Assembly (NCBI GenBank): GCA_002418185.1
Contig: DIDN01000034.1
Span: 1-63,889 of the forward strand
Length of the DNA stretch: 63,889 nucleotides
Origin: Deltaproteobacteria bacterium UBA5799
GTDB lineage: Bacteria > Desulfobacterota > GWC2-55-46
Direction: 5' to 3'
In this document: positions 8,915 through 17,546 of the stretch, piece after piece
How the letters are laid out: each line of letters starts with the position of its first letter
How positions within the stretch are numbered: position 1 is the stretch's first letter
Notes under the pieces: model-generated
Told to the model about the DNA's origin: nothing
Databases searched by the model: none
What the model saw: only the letters and a program-made list of their open reading frames with translations
Position numbers and translations under genes: made by a program

Positions 8915-10117
8915 ATGAAGAAGAGCTTCAGGTACGTGATAGTCGGAGGCGGCCTTGCCGGCGCCTCGGCGATAAAGGGCATAAGGGGGCGCGACAAGGA
9001 CGGCGGCATCCTCCTCATGGGCGCCGAGAGCGAAAGGCCCTATGACAGGCCGCCGCTCACAAAGAAGCTCTGGTCCGGGAAGAAGAAGGTCGAGGACATA
9101 TTCCTCCACGGGCCAGGCTATTACGACGAGAACGGGGTGGATCTCCGGCTCGGGAAAAGGGCCGTTAAGCTTGACACGGGCGCAAAGACCGTGGCCGACG
9201 AGACGGGGGCCGAGTTCGGGTACGAGAAGCTGCTGATAGCGACAGGCGGGGTCCCGAGGAAGCTCGACATCCCGGGAGGCGATCTCGATGGGGTCATTTA
9301 TTACAGGTATCTCGGCGACTACACCAGGCTGAGGGAGAAGGCCGCGAAAGGAGCTTCCGCTATCGTCATCGGGGGCGGGTTCATCGGCTCGGAGATAGCC
9401 GCCTCGCTCAACATGAACGGGGTCGACGTGACGATGGTCTTCCCCTCGCCCTATATCTGCAACAAAGTGTTCCCGGAGGGGCTCGGCAGGGCGCTCCAGG
9501 CGGATTTCGGGAAAAGGGGCATAAAGGTATTCGCAAGCGAAACCCCGGCCTCGTTCAGCAAGCTGGGCGGCAAGCTGGCCATAAGGACGACCGGCGAGAT
9601 TGTATTCGAGGCCGACGCCGTTATCGTGGGCGCGGGGATAGTGCCGGCCACGGAACTTGCCAGGGGCGCGGGGCTGAAGGTCGAGGACGGGATAACCGTC
9701 GACGAGTTCATGAGGACTTCCGAGCCGGATATATACGCGGCTGGGGACGTAGCCAACTTCCCTTACAAAGACCTCGGGAAAAGGACGAGGGTCGAGCACT
9801 GGGACAACGCCCTCAGCCAGGGAGCGCTCGCGGGCGCCAACATGGCAGGAGGCGCCGAGCCGTACCGCCACATGCCGTACTTCTTCTCGGACCTTTTCGA
9901 TTTCGGGTACGAGGCAGTGGGCGAAGTGAGCTCCTCTCTTGAGACCTTCGCCGACTGGCAGGAGGAGAACGTGAAAGGCGTCGTATACTACCTGAGGGAA
10001 GGCCGGGTGCGGGGGGTTATGCTCTGTAACGTCTGGGAGAAGGTGGACGAGGCGAGGGAGCTTATAAGAAAGGGAGAGCGTTTGACCCGCTCGGACCTCA
10101 AGGGCAGGATAGGATAA
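8915..10117 (+). CDS. NAD(P)/FAD-dependent oxidoreductase (rubredoxin/ferredoxin reductase type)
   Basis: 400-aa pyridine-nucleotide-dependent flavoprotein. Seen: the FAD Rossmann motif VIVGGGLAGASA at the N-terminus, the ERPYDRPPLTK substrate-loop signature shared with rubredoxin and ferredoxin reductases and AIF, a second Rossmann motif (VIGGGFIGSEIA) near residue 150 for NAD(P)H, and the FAD-closing IYAAGDVA near residue 277. No redox-active CxxC disulfide, so not a thioredoxin reductase. GGAGG lies 4 nt before the ATG. The electron acceptor is unknown; it sits between the Rrf2 regulator and pterin genes and may be controlled by the former. Confidence 0.85.
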   Translation: MKKSFRYVIVGGGLAGASAIKGIRGRDKDGGILLMGAESERPYDRPPLTKKLWSGKKKVEDIFLHGPGYYDENGVDLRLGKRAVKLDTGAKTVADETGAEFGYEKLLIATGGVPRKLDIPGGDLDGVIYYRYLGDYTRLREKAAKGASAIVIGGGFIGSEIAASLNMNGVDVTMVFPSPYICNKVFPEGLGRALQADFGKRGIKVFASETPASFSKLGGKLAIRTTGEIVFEADAVIVGAGIVPATELARGAGLKVEDGITVDEFMRTSEPDIYAAGDVANFPYKDLGKRTRVEHWDNALSQGALAGANMAGGAEPYRHMPYFFSDLFDFGYEAVGEVSSSLETFADWQEENVKGVVYYLREGRVRGVMLCNVWEKVDEARELIRKGERLTRSDLKGRIG

Positions 10118-10164
10118 AAGGCTTCGCAGGTATTCCGAACAAGGACAACATGGGAGGACACGCC

Positions 10165-10491
10165 ATGAAGCTTTCAGAAGAGAGCTGCCGTCCTGTGGAA
10201 AAGGGGGAGAGGCCCCTTTCAGGGAGCGAAGTGCAGGAGCTTGCGAGGGAGGTGCCGGGCTGGGCGCAGAGGAACTCGGCAATAGAGAGGGAGTTCAGGT
10301 TCAAGGACTTCAGCGAGGCCGTGGAGTTCGTTAACGAGGTCGCGGGGCTCGCGTCCGCCGAGGACCACCACCCGGACATCTCGATAATGTACAACAAGGT
10401 AGGCCTCCGCCTGGAAACGCACAAGATAGGGGGGCTGTCCCGGAATGATTTCATACTGGCCGCCAAGATAGACGAGATGAAAGCGCATTGA
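10165..10491 (+). CDS. 4a-hydroxytetrahydrobiopterin dehydratase (PCD/PhhB-like)
   Basis: 108-aa pterin-4a-carbinolamine dehydratase family protein. The catalytic motif is visible in AEDHHPDISIMYNKVGLRLETH, with the paired histidines and a C-terminal His. The ATG at 10165 is preferred over 10150 because GGGAGG sits 7 nt upstream. No aromatic amino-acid hydroxylase is nearby, so the classical recycling role is doubtful. Its place before pteridine reductase, FolB and FolK suggests a role in folate or molybdopterin metabolism, where PCD homologues are known to act. Confidence 0.88.
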   Translation: MKLSEESCRPVEKGERPLSGSEVQELAREVPGWAQRNSAIEREFRFKDFSEAVEFVNEVAGLASAEDHHPDISIMYNKVGLRLETHKIGGLSRNDFILAAKIDEMKAH

Positions 10492-10569
10492 GCCTGTACG
10501 CGGCCGCGGAGCCGATAGCCCCGCGCCGTATGCGCTGGCTGGTCCTAAACCTGATCGGAGCAAAGCCGG

Positions 10570-11322
10570 ATGGCCTGGAAATTGAAGGGAAGGAACGCGC
10601 TCGTAACCGGCGGGGCGAAGCGCATAGGAAAGGAAGTAGCAACGGCCCTTGCGAAAGAGGGCGCTAACGTATGTATCCATTACAGCAGCTCCGAGGCCGA
10701 GGCAGGAGGGCTCAAGGCCGCCCTTGAGTCCCTGGGCGTAAGGTCCTGGCTCATGCAGGCCGATTTCGATAAAAACGGGTACGAGGGCCTGATTGAAAAG
10801 GCCGCCAAAGAGACGGGCGGCATCGACATCCTCGTCAACAACGCCTCCATCTTCCCGCAGTCGACCCTTCAGGACATGACCCTTGAAGGGCTCTCAGCCA
10901 ACATACGCGTAAACGCCTGGGCCCCCTTTGTCCTCATACGCGACCTCGCGAAAATTTCCGAAAACGCCAGGGTTGTGAACCTCCTGGATTCGAGGCTCTC
11001 TGGCTATGACTGGTCCCACGCGGAGTATATATTGAGCAAGCACCTCTTTTCGGCACTCACGAGGATGGCGGCTGTCGAGTACGCGCCCGGGCTCGTAATA
11101 AACGCGGTTGCCCCGGGCCTTATACTCCCGCCGCCCGGAAAGGACATGGAATATATAGAGAGGCTCAGGAAGACCGTGCCGCTCAAGAAGCGCGGGAGCC
11201 CCGGGGAGATAGCCGAGGCAGTCATTTATCTACTTAAGTCCGAGTTCCTGGCCGGAGAGGTCATATACGTAGACGGAGGGAGGCACCTTATTGAGTACGA
11301 CAGGGGACCGCATCCTGATTGA
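10570..11322 (+). CDS. Pteridine/dihydromonapterin reductase-like SDR
   Basis: 250-aa short-chain dehydrogenase. The coenzyme motif TGGAKRIG fits TGX3RXG, which distinguishes pteridine reductases (PTR1, FolM) from most SDRs. NNASIFPQ also matches that group, and the catalytic YX3K is present in EYILSK. It probably reduces dihydropteridines or dihydrofolate with NADPH. It overlaps folB by 32 nt, and the context (PCD, FolB, FolK) supports a pterin substrate. No conventional DHFR gene is in the window, so it could supply that activity. Confidence 0.78.
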   Translation: MAWKLKGRNALVTGGAKRIGKEVATALAKEGANVCIHYSSSEAEAGGLKAALESLGVRSWLMQADFDKNGYEGLIEKAAKETGGIDILVNNASIFPQSTLQDMTLEGLSANIRVNAWAPFVLIRDLAKISENARVVNLLDSRLSGYDWSHAEYILSKHLFSALTRMAAVEYAPGLVINAVAPGLILPPPGKDMEYIERLRKTVPLKKRGSPGEIAEAVIYLLKSEFLAGEVIYVDGGRHLIEYDRGPHPD

Positions 11323-11653
11323 AGGGCTTTCGGCCCGCTGCATCATCGGAATCAACCACGACGAGCGGAGGGAAAGGCAGGACGTCGTCATAGACATAGA
11401 CCTCCACGCCGACCTGAAGGCCGCAGGGAAGTCGGACGACATACGCGACGCAGTCAATTACAGGGACATCAAGAAGAAGGTGCTCGGGTTCGTCGAGTCG
11501 TCGGGTTTTCACCTGATAGAGGCGCTTGCCGAGGGCATAGCCCGGCTCTGCCTTGAGCACCCCTCGGTCGAAAGGGTAAGGGTGAGGGTCGATAAGCCCT
11601 CGGCCCTGAGGTTCGCAAGGACCGTGGGCGTCGAGATAACAAGGGGGCGTTAG
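11291..11653 (+). CDS. folB: Dihydroneopterin aldolase FolB
   Basis: Cleaves 7,8-dihydroneopterin to 6-hydroxymethyl-dihydropterin and glycolaldehyde in folate synthesis. 120 aa, the usual length. Seen: IEGLSARCIIGINHDERRE, the NYRDIKKKV substrate region, HLIEALAEGIA with the catalytic-region Glu, and VRVDKPSA near the C-terminus. The start is TTG, supported by GGAGGGAGG 7 nt upstream. It begins inside the end of the pteridine reductase gene and ends with its stop overlapping the folK GTG start by 1 nt, so it is translationally coupled on both sides. Confidence 0.9.
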   Translation: MSTTGDRILIEGLSARCIIGINHDERRERQDVVIDIDLHADLKAAGKSDDIRDAVNYRDIKKKVLGFVESSGFHLIEALAEGIARLCLEHPSVERVRVRVDKPSALRFARTVGVEITRGR

Positions 11654-12159
11654 TGCCCGCGGCCTTTGTCGGCATGGGCACGAACCAGGAGCCTGAGGAA
11701 AACCTGGAAAAGGCCTTGCGGCTCCTTTCCAAAGAGGGGCTCTTTGCCCTCTCAACCATCTACCGGACAGAGCCGCTTGGGAGGCATGAGCAGCCGATGT
11801 TCCTCAACTGCGTGGCCGGGCTGAGGACTGAAAGGCCTCCCCTCGGGCTCAAGGCCGCGCTTAAGAACATCGAAGCCGCGCTCGGACGTGTGCGTACGGA
11901 CGACAGATACGCCCCGAGGCCCATCGACCTCGACCTCCTTTCCTATGGCGATGCAAGGCTCGAAAGAGAGGGGCTCGTGCTCCCGGATCCGGAAATAGAG
12001 ACCCGCCCGTTCATCGCGATCCCACTATATGAGCTTGCCCCCCAGGCCCTTACACCCTCAGGCAGGCCGCTTGAGGAGGTCGTAAAAGGCCTCCCGGCTG
12101 TCCATATGGAGCCGCTCCCCGCGCTTACGGGAAGGCTGAGGAAAATGTTTTTCAACTAA
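11653..12159 (+). CDS. folK: HPPK, 6-hydroxymethyl-dihydropterin pyrophosphokinase FolK
   Basis: Transfers pyrophosphate from ATP to 6-hydroxymethyl-7,8-dihydropterin. 168 aa, typical for HPPK. Seen: N-terminal FVGMGTNQEPEENLEKAL, STIYRTEPLG, FLNCVAG, and the signature APRPIDLDLLSYG carrying the two Mg-binding aspartates. GTG start overlapping the folB stop by one base. Last gene of the folate cluster; dihydropteroate synthase is not in the window. Confidence 0.93.
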   Translation: MPAAFVGMGTNQEPEENLEKALRLLSKEGLFALSTIYRTEPLGRHEQPMFLNCVAGLRTERPPLGLKAALKNIEAALGRVRTDDRYAPRPIDLDLLSYGDARLEREGLVLPDPEIETRPFIAIPLYELAPQALTPSGRPLEEVVKGLPAVHMEPLPALTGRLRKMFFN

Positions 12160-12244
12160 AAGTAATGAGGGCGGTGTTGGTATGCATTTCACGAAGGAAA
12201 ATCGGACAGTTTTTCCTCTTTTTCAATCTGTTATTTAACCACCC

Positions 12245-12904
12245 ATGCGACTCGAAGACATCCCCAGAGTCATAAAGATACTGAGGGCCGAATATAAGCG
12301 CTTCCGCACCCCCTATGTCACAGAGGTCTCGGAGAGGATACGGAGAGACCCCTTCAGGGTGCTCGTATCCTGCCTGATAAGCCTCCGCACGAAAGACGAT
12401 GTCACGAGGGCGGCGTCCGAAAGGCTTTTTAAGCTCGGAGGCTCCCCGAAGGCCGTCGCCTCGCTCCCGCTCTCCCGGATAGAAAAGGCCATATACCCCG
12501 CAGGGTTTTACAGGACAAAGGCCGGGGTCATACGGGATATCTCAAGGGAGCTCGTTGAAAACTGTTCCTCGAAAGTCCCGGACGAGATAGACGAGCTTCT
12601 GAAGCTCAAGGGCGTGGGCCGGAAGACAGCGAACCTTGTCGTTACGCTGGGCTTCGGAAGACCCGGCATCTGCGTGGACACACATGTTCACAGGATTACA
12701 AACCGTTGGGGCCTTGTTAGAACGAAAACCCCTGACGAGACCGAGCGGGCTCTCCGCGAGAAGCTCCCGAAAAGGCATTGGATCGAGATAAACGACCTCC
12801 TCGTGGCCTACGGGCAGAACCTCTGCAGGCCGGCTTCCCCGTTTTGCAGCGCCTGCCGCATCGCCCCCTATTGCGCCAGGGCCGGGGTGGCAAAGAGCCG
12901 GTGA
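12245..12904 (+). CDS. nth: Endonuclease III
   Basis: DNA glycosylase/AP lyase for oxidised pyrimidines. 219 aa. Seen: the helix-hairpin-helix LKGVGRKTANLV carrying the catalytic Lys, VDTHVHRITNR with the catalytic Asp, and a C-terminal 4Fe-4S loop of four cysteines spaced CX6CX2CX5C. It stands alone after the folate cluster and is followed by a REP-like inverted repeat. Confidence 0.95.
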   Translation: MRLEDIPRVIKILRAEYKRFRTPYVTEVSERIRRDPFRVLVSCLISLRTKDDVTRAASERLFKLGGSPKAVASLPLSRIEKAIYPAGFYRTKAGVIRDISRELVENCSSKVPDEIDELLKLKGVGRKTANLVVTLGFGRPGICVDTHVHRITNRWGLVRTKTPDETERALREKLPKRHWIEINDLLVAYGQNLCRPASPFCSACRIAPYCARAGVAKSR

Positions 12905-13280
12905 GAAATCAACAAAAGCGGCCTTTATGAGACCGCGCCTGGTAGTCATTGCGAGGAGCATTGGCTCCGAAGCGATCTCAAAGAGAATCTTCCGCCAGCA
13001 AATGCCGCCATTCCTTCTCTACGCTCGCAATGGCGCGCTAAAGGCGTTTTTTCTCGCTGAAAGCCGGCCTTGAAGGCCCCTCGGCCCAAATCCGTTTAAA
13101 AAACTTGTAAAAAGTCCCGGTTAAGTGTTATATTTTGAGACCCCGGCCCTCCTGCCAGGAGCTTTTTCGGGTATAATTAACCTTTGTCCGGCAGGACAGC
13201 CTATCCGGTTGGCAGCTCCGCGCGGGCGGTCGACCGGATAGTCGGAATCGATGCCTCTCCTTAATCAAGGAGGAAAGCTC
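12905..13280. other. Intergenic region: REP-like repeat, then lipoprotein leader
   Basis: No gene seen. The left half holds the inverted repeat described separately. The right half holds a candidate promoter TTGTAA-18-TATATT (about 13106-13135), a TATAAT at 13172-13177, and a 9-bp inverted repeat CTATCCGGT/ACCGGATAG (13201-13241) ahead of the lipoprotein ribosome-binding site. Confidence 0.5.
12947..13032. repeat. REP-like inverted repeat
   Basis: CATTGCGAG at 12947-12955 is inverted as CTCGCAATG at 13024-13032. The flanking bases are the sort of GCGAGGAGCA/GAAGCGATCTC text common in extragenic palindromes. It is immediately downstream of nth and may act as a transcript-end structure. Confidence 0.6.
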
Positions 13281-14066
13281 ATGGAGCGAAAGGGCGGGTC
13301 GGGTGCCGGTCATCGAAAAGAGCTCAACTATCCGGGGCTTTGGCAAGCAGCTGGTCCGCCCCCGGCAGGCAGGCTGCCTGCCGGGGATAAAGGGGGAGGG
13401 AAGCTTCGCGGGCCTGCATTCAAACAGGCGAGGGCCTTTCTCCTGGCGCTCCTTGTATTTGTTTTGACAGCCTGCGCCGCCGACCCGCTCACGCAGATGA
13501 ACTTCAGGGCAAGGGAGCCCTTCCGTTCCGTTGATTCGATCTTCGGGGACGGGGTCTCCGTGGCCCTGCTTGCGGCGTCGAATGCCGACAAGGGTTTCGA
13601 GTACAGGGAGCTCCTCGGCGATTACACGGAGGAGGCGCTCCGGAGCAGGCGGCCCGAGGTAAGCATAGTCCCCTACTGGGACGCCTTGAGCATCATAAAC
13701 GGCGGCGGGCTTTCAGCCGACTTCGCCAGGATGCTCAGGGAGTATTACGCAACAGGGATACTCGAGAGCACGCGCCTTCAGAAGATCGGGCGGCTTTTGG
13801 GCGTACGCTACATTATTTACCCGAAGCTCATCGAGTTCAAGCAGGGGCAGTCGAACAGGTTGAGCGTCTTCGGGCTGAGCCTCTTCAAGACGCACGAATC
13901 CCAGATAAAGCTCTATATGGAGGTCTGGAACACCGAGACCGGCCGTATAGCCTGGGTGGGCTCCGCAGAGGCGAACATGGCGAGCGAGAAGCTCATGGCC
14001 AAGCCCATACCATTCGAGGAAATAACCAAATACGCGATAGAGACGCTCGTACAGAGGATACCCTAA
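13281..14066 (+). CDS. Putative lipoprotein, unknown function
   Basis: 261-aa predicted lipoprotein. The ATG at 13281 follows AAGGAGG by 7 nt, so it is preferred to the one 30 nt upstream. It has an unusually long, basic and Pro/Gly-rich N-terminal region (about 45 aa) before a hydrophobic helix ending in the lipobox LTAC, which is odd for a lipoprotein. An alternative start nearer the signal peptide cannot be excluded. The mature part (LGVRYIIYPKL, WNTETGRIAWVGSAE) resembles secreted proteins that assemble as periplasmic beta structures; no family named. Followed by ndk after 18 nt. Confidence 0.65.
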   Translation: MERKGGSGAGHRKELNYPGLWQAAGPPPAGRLPAGDKGGGKLRGPAFKQARAFLLALLVFVLTACAADPLTQMNFRAREPFRSVDSIFGDGVSVALLAASNADKGFEYRELLGDYTEEALRSRRPEVSIVPYWDALSIINGGGLSADFARMLREYYATGILESTRLQKIGRLLGVRYIIYPKLIEFKQGQSNRLSVFGLSLFKTHESQIKLYMEVWNTETGRIAWVGSAEANMASEKLMAKPIPFEEITKYAIETLVQRIP

Positions 14067-14084
14067 GGAGGACGCAGACTGGAG

Positions 14085-14504
14085 ATGGTTGAAAAGACGC
14101 TCTCGATAATCAAGCCGGACGGCGTGAGGAAAAAGGTAATAGGGGAGGTAATAAGGAGGTTCGAGGCCGCGGGCCTGAGGGTCGCCGCGATGAAGATGGC
14201 GAGCCTTTCCAGGAAGGAGGCCGAGGGGTTCTACGCCGTCCACAGGGAAAGGCCCTTTTTCGGGAGCCTCACCGAATTCATGTCCTCGGGGCCGGTGGTC
14301 CTCATGGTCCTCAAGGGTGAGAACGCCATAGCCAGGAACCGGGAGCTCATGGGCGCTACCGACCCGGCAAAGGCCGCCCCAGGGACGATAAGGAAGGACT
14401 TCGCGGACTCGATAGAGTCGAACATCGTGCACGGCTCGGACGGCCCCGACACGGCCGCCTTCGAGATAGGATATTTCTTCAGCGCAATGGATATTTTCGA
14501 GTAG
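14085..14504 (+). CDS. ndk: Nucleoside diphosphate kinase
   Basis: Transfers the terminal phosphate between NTPs and NDPs. 139 aa, standard length. Seen: N-terminal KTLSIIKPDGV, GATDPAKAAPGTIRKDF, and the active-site NIVHGSDG with the phosphorylated His. TAAGGAGG lies upstream at the end of the lipoprotein gene. Followed after 13 nt by the globin-PsiE fusion, so probably cotranscribed with it. Confidence 0.97.
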   Translation: MVEKTLSIIKPDGVRKKVIGEVIRRFEAAGLRVAAMKMASLSRKEAEGFYAVHRERPFFGSLTEFMSSGPVVLMVLKGENAIARNRELMGATDPAKAAPGTIRKDFADSIESNIVHGSDGPDTAAFEIGYFFSAMDIFE

Positions 14505-14517
14505 GGACGCAGGCCGC

Positions 14518-15402
14518 ATGGAGTCGATTGAAAAGATAAAAGAGCACTACCGCTTCACCGACGAGGACGTCTCTCTACTCATGAGGCTCAGGCCCGTCAT
14601 GGAGCGGTACAGGGAGGAGTTCGTCGAGGAGTTCTACAACTTCGTCAAGGACTTCGAGGAGACCAAGCGGTTCCTCAAGGACGAGGCCACGATAAAGCGC
14701 CACCAGGACGCCTTGAAGCTCTGGTTCATGAAGCTCTTTTCCGGCACCTACGGGAGCCATTACCTCTCGGAGCTCCGGAAGGTGGGAGAGGTCCACGTAA
14801 AAGTGGGCCTCCATACCCATTACGTCAACGCCGCCTTCCATTTCGTGAAGATATACATCCACGGCATCCTCCACAGGGAAATCCCGGACATAAAAGAGCG
14901 CGCCCGGATGCTCGAATCGGTCGAGAAGATACTGGACATGAACCTCGACGTCTTCACGAACTCCTACGTGGAGGAGGAGAAGAAGTTTTTCTTCTCTCTG
15001 AAGGTCGAGTCTTACCTCGTCCAGATGGCAAACCGCTTCTCCCACGGCCTTAACCTCATCCTGGTAATCGGCCTCGTGCTACTGGGGTTCATGGTCATGG
15101 GCCTTTTCGCCTACGACATACTCCACATACTCGACGGCGATATCGAAAAGGGGCTTCTTAGCACGCTCGGAAGCCTTCTCATGCTCTGGGTGGTCATAGA
15201 GCTCATGGACACCGAGATAAAGCACCTCAGGGGGGGCAAGTTCGCGATAAAGGTCTTCATAAGCGTCGCCCTGGTGGCCGTCATAAGGAAGATACTCGTT
15301 ACGAGCCTCTCCAGCGAGGAGGTCGGCGCGCAGCTCTCGCTCGTCGCGGCGGTCGCGGTCCTCGGCGCAATCTATTGGCTTATCGCAAAGGTCGAGCGCT
15401 GA
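14518..15402 (+). CDS. Globin-sensor domain fused to PsiE-type membrane domain
   Basis: 294-aa two-domain protein. Residues about 1-160 form a sensor-globin (protoglobin type) domain: all helical, with the proximal haem ligand likely H93 in the VGEVHVKVGLHTHY segment. Residues about 175-294 hold four hydrophobic helices, and ELMDTEIKHLRGGKFAIKV followed by ALVAVIRKILV matches the PsiE family, an inner-membrane protein induced by phosphate starvation in E. coli. No kinase, cyclase or methyl-acceptor output is present. Inferred role: a membrane-anchored haem sensor or transducer for O2 or NO. Downstream of ndk, upstream of rlmN. Confidence 0.8.
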   Translation: MESIEKIKEHYRFTDEDVSLLMRLRPVMERYREEFVEEFYNFVKDFEETKRFLKDEATIKRHQDALKLWFMKLFSGTYGSHYLSELRKVGEVHVKVGLHTHYVNAAFHFVKIYIHGILHREIPDIKERARMLESVEKILDMNLDVFTNSYVEEEKKFFFSLKVESYLVQMANRFSHGLNLILVIGLVLLGFMVMGLFAYDILHILDGDIEKGLLSTLGSLLMLWVVIELMDTEIKHLRGGKFAIKVFISVALVAVIRKILVTSLSSEEVGAQLSLVAAVAVLGAIYWLIAKVER

Positions 15403-15460
15403 GGGAGCGCTCCGGGCCGTCAGCCCCCCGCCCTTTCCTTACGCTTTCATTTCAAAAGAC

Positions 15461-16486
15461 ATGAAGAACCTTAGGGATTTCACGTTAGAGGAGCTCGCCT
15501 CCGAGGTCGCCTCCATGGGCGAGCGCCCTTACAGGGCCGAGCAGATATTCAGGTGGGTCTTCATGAGGCGCGCCTCCGGCATCTCAGCCATGACCGACGT
15601 CTCGAAGGCGTTCAGAGAAAGGCTCGCCGAAGGCTACGAGATACGCGGCAATAAGCTCCTCGACGAAAGGCGCTCGCCCGACGGCACCCGTAAGTTCCTC
15701 TCAGAGATCGAGGACTCCTCCCGCATCGAGTCGGTCCTCATATCCGAGTCCGGCAGGCTCACGCTCTGCGTTTCCTCGCAGGCCGGGTGCGCCCTCGGGT
15801 GCAGGTTCTGCATGACGGGCATGGGCGGCTTCGTCAGGAACCTTTCCCTTGCCGAGCTTTCGGGGCAGGTCTTTACCGCCTACGAGGTACTCGACGAGGG
15901 CGAGGATATATCGAACGTCGTCCTCATGGGCATGGGCGAGCCCTTCGCAAATTACGGGAACGTAGTAAGGTTCACGAAGGTGCTCACGAGCAACCTGGGC
16001 GTCAACTTCTCCCACAACAAGGTCACTGTCTCGACCGCGGGCCTGGTGCCGGCGATAAAGCGGTTCGGAGAGGATTCGAACGTAAACCTCGCCGTCTCCC
16101 TTAACGCGACGACTGACGAGACGAGGGACAGGCTCATGCCGGTAAACAGGAAGTACCCGCTCTCCGAGCTCCTCACCGCCTTGAGGTCCTATCCGCTCAG
16201 GCAGCGGAGGTACATAACCATAGAGTACGTGCTCCTTTCCGGCGTGAACGACTCTGACGACGACGCGAGGAGGCTCGTAAGGCTCCTTCGCGGCATTCGC
16301 TGCAAGGTGAACCTCATCCCATTCAACCCGTTCCCGGGAGCGACTTTCGAGAGGCCTCCGGCTGGACGCGTCGACTCTTTCCATTCGATTGTCAAGAAGG
16401 CGGGCTATACGGTGATCGTCCGCGCGAGCAAGGGCTCCGAGATACAGGCGGCCTGCGGCCAGCTCCGGGGCGCGTACCCCGGCTGA
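15461..16486 (+). CDS. rlmN: 23S rRNA/tRNA adenine-C2 methyltransferase RlmN
   Basis: Radical SAM enzyme that methylates A2503 of 23S rRNA and A37 of some tRNAs. 341 aa. The radical-SAM cluster CX3CX2C is C110, C114 and C117; the methyl-carrying Cys is in QAACGQL near the C-terminus. VLMGMGEPFANY and NLAVSLNA are family hallmarks. Immediately upstream of mtnP; both handle SAM-derived adenosyl compounds. Confidence 0.96.
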   Translation: MKNLRDFTLEELASEVASMGERPYRAEQIFRWVFMRRASGISAMTDVSKAFRERLAEGYEIRGNKLLDERRSPDGTRKFLSEIEDSSRIESVLISESGRLTLCVSSQAGCALGCRFCMTGMGGFVRNLSLAELSGQVFTAYEVLDEGEDISNVVLMGMGEPFANYGNVVRFTKVLTSNLGVNFSHNKVTVSTAGLVPAIKRFGEDSNVNLAVSLNATTDETRDRLMPVNRKYPLSELLTALRSYPLRQRRYITIEYVLLSGVNDSDDDARRLVRLLRGIRCKVNLIPFNPFPGATFERPPAGRVDSFHSIVKKAGYTVIVRASKGSEIQAACGQLRGAYPG

Positions 16487-16576
16487 GGACCTGCCATGAA
16501 TGGCCTTGCCAAAGGACCCCCGCAGATGTTACAAGTTTAGGGTTAGGCGTATCTTTTTCAAAAGGAGAACGAGGCC

Positions 16577-17485
16577 ATGAAGGTGGTTGGGGTCATAGGC
16601 GGAAGCGGCCTTTACGAGATGGAAGGGCTTGCGGACGTAAGGTCCGTCGCCGTTTCAACGCCGTTCGGCGAGCCTTCCGACGAGTACATAACCGGGATGC
16701 TCGGCGACGTTAAGATGATATTCCTCCCCAGGCACGGCAGGGGGCACAGGCTCCTCCCGTCAGAGGTCAACTACAGGGCCAACATCTACGGCATGAAAAA
16801 GCTCGGGGCCGAATGGGTGATATCGGTCTCCGCGGTGGGCAGCATGAAGGAGGAGATTAAGCCCGGCCACATAGTGATGGTGGACCAGTTCTTCGACAGG
16901 ACCAGGGGCAGGGCATCGAGCTTCTACGGGAACGGCGTAGTCGGCCACGTCGAGTTCGCGGACCCGGTCTGCGCGGACCTGGTCGGCGTCCTCCACAGGT
17001 CCGCGATCGAGTCCGGCGCTACCGTCCACAAGGGAGGCACCTACATCTGCATAGAAGGGCCGCAGTTCTCGACCAGGGCCGAGTCGATGATATACAGGAG
17101 CTGGGGCGTGGACGTAATCGGCATGACCAACCTGCCCGAGGCCAGGCTCGCCCGCGAGGCCGAGCTCTGCTATTCCACCGTCGCCCTCTCGACCGACTAC
17201 GACTGCTGGCACACGACCGAGGAATCGGTCACGGTCGAGGCCATAATAGCGACCCTGAAGGCTAACGTGGCCATGGCAAAGGAGATAATAAGGAAGGCGG
17301 TCCCGGCTATCGCGGCGGAACGCGGCTGCAAGTGCGCGAGCGCCCTCAAGTACGCCACCATAACCGACCCCAAGGCCATACCGGACAAGGCGAGGGAGGA
17401 GCTGGACCTCCTCATAGGCAAGTACCTCTCGCCCGGGACCGTGGCGGACCCTCCGCGCGAAATTAGCCGCGGCCTCGTGAAATGA
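16577..17485 (+). CDS. mtnP: S-methyl-5'-thioadenosine phosphorylase
   Basis: Phosphorolyses methylthioadenosine to adenine and methylthioribose 1-phosphate. 302 aa. Seen: VIGGSGLYEM, the phosphate-binding PRHGRGHRLLPSEVNYRAN, and the base-site IEGPQFSTRAES followed by GMTNLPEA. Close homologues also accept 5'-deoxyadenosine or inosine, which cannot be separated by eye. A good AAAGGAG precedes the ATG. Followed after 61 nt by a PfkB kinase. Confidence 0.92.
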   Translation: MKVVGVIGGSGLYEMEGLADVRSVAVSTPFGEPSDEYITGMLGDVKMIFLPRHGRGHRLLPSEVNYRANIYGMKKLGAEWVISVSAVGSMKEEIKPGHIVMVDQFFDRTRGRASSFYGNGVVGHVEFADPVCADLVGVLHRSAIESGATVHKGGTYICIEGPQFSTRAESMIYRSWGVDVIGMTNLPEARLAREAELCYSTVALSTDYDCWHTTEESVTVEAIIATLKANVAMAKEIIRKAVPAIAAERGCKCASALKYATITDPKAIPDKAREELDLLIGKYLSPGTVADPPREISRGLVK

Positions 17486-17546
17486 CGCGGGCCTTTTCCC
17501 CGTCCTCGGGAAAAAGGCGGTCAATCCCCCATAAGGAGCTTTTTGG

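Noticed and set aside
13201..13241. c-di-GMP or other known riboswitch before the lipoprotein
   Set aside because: Lacks the conserved GEMM core and any other aptamer core I know; only a dyad can be supported.
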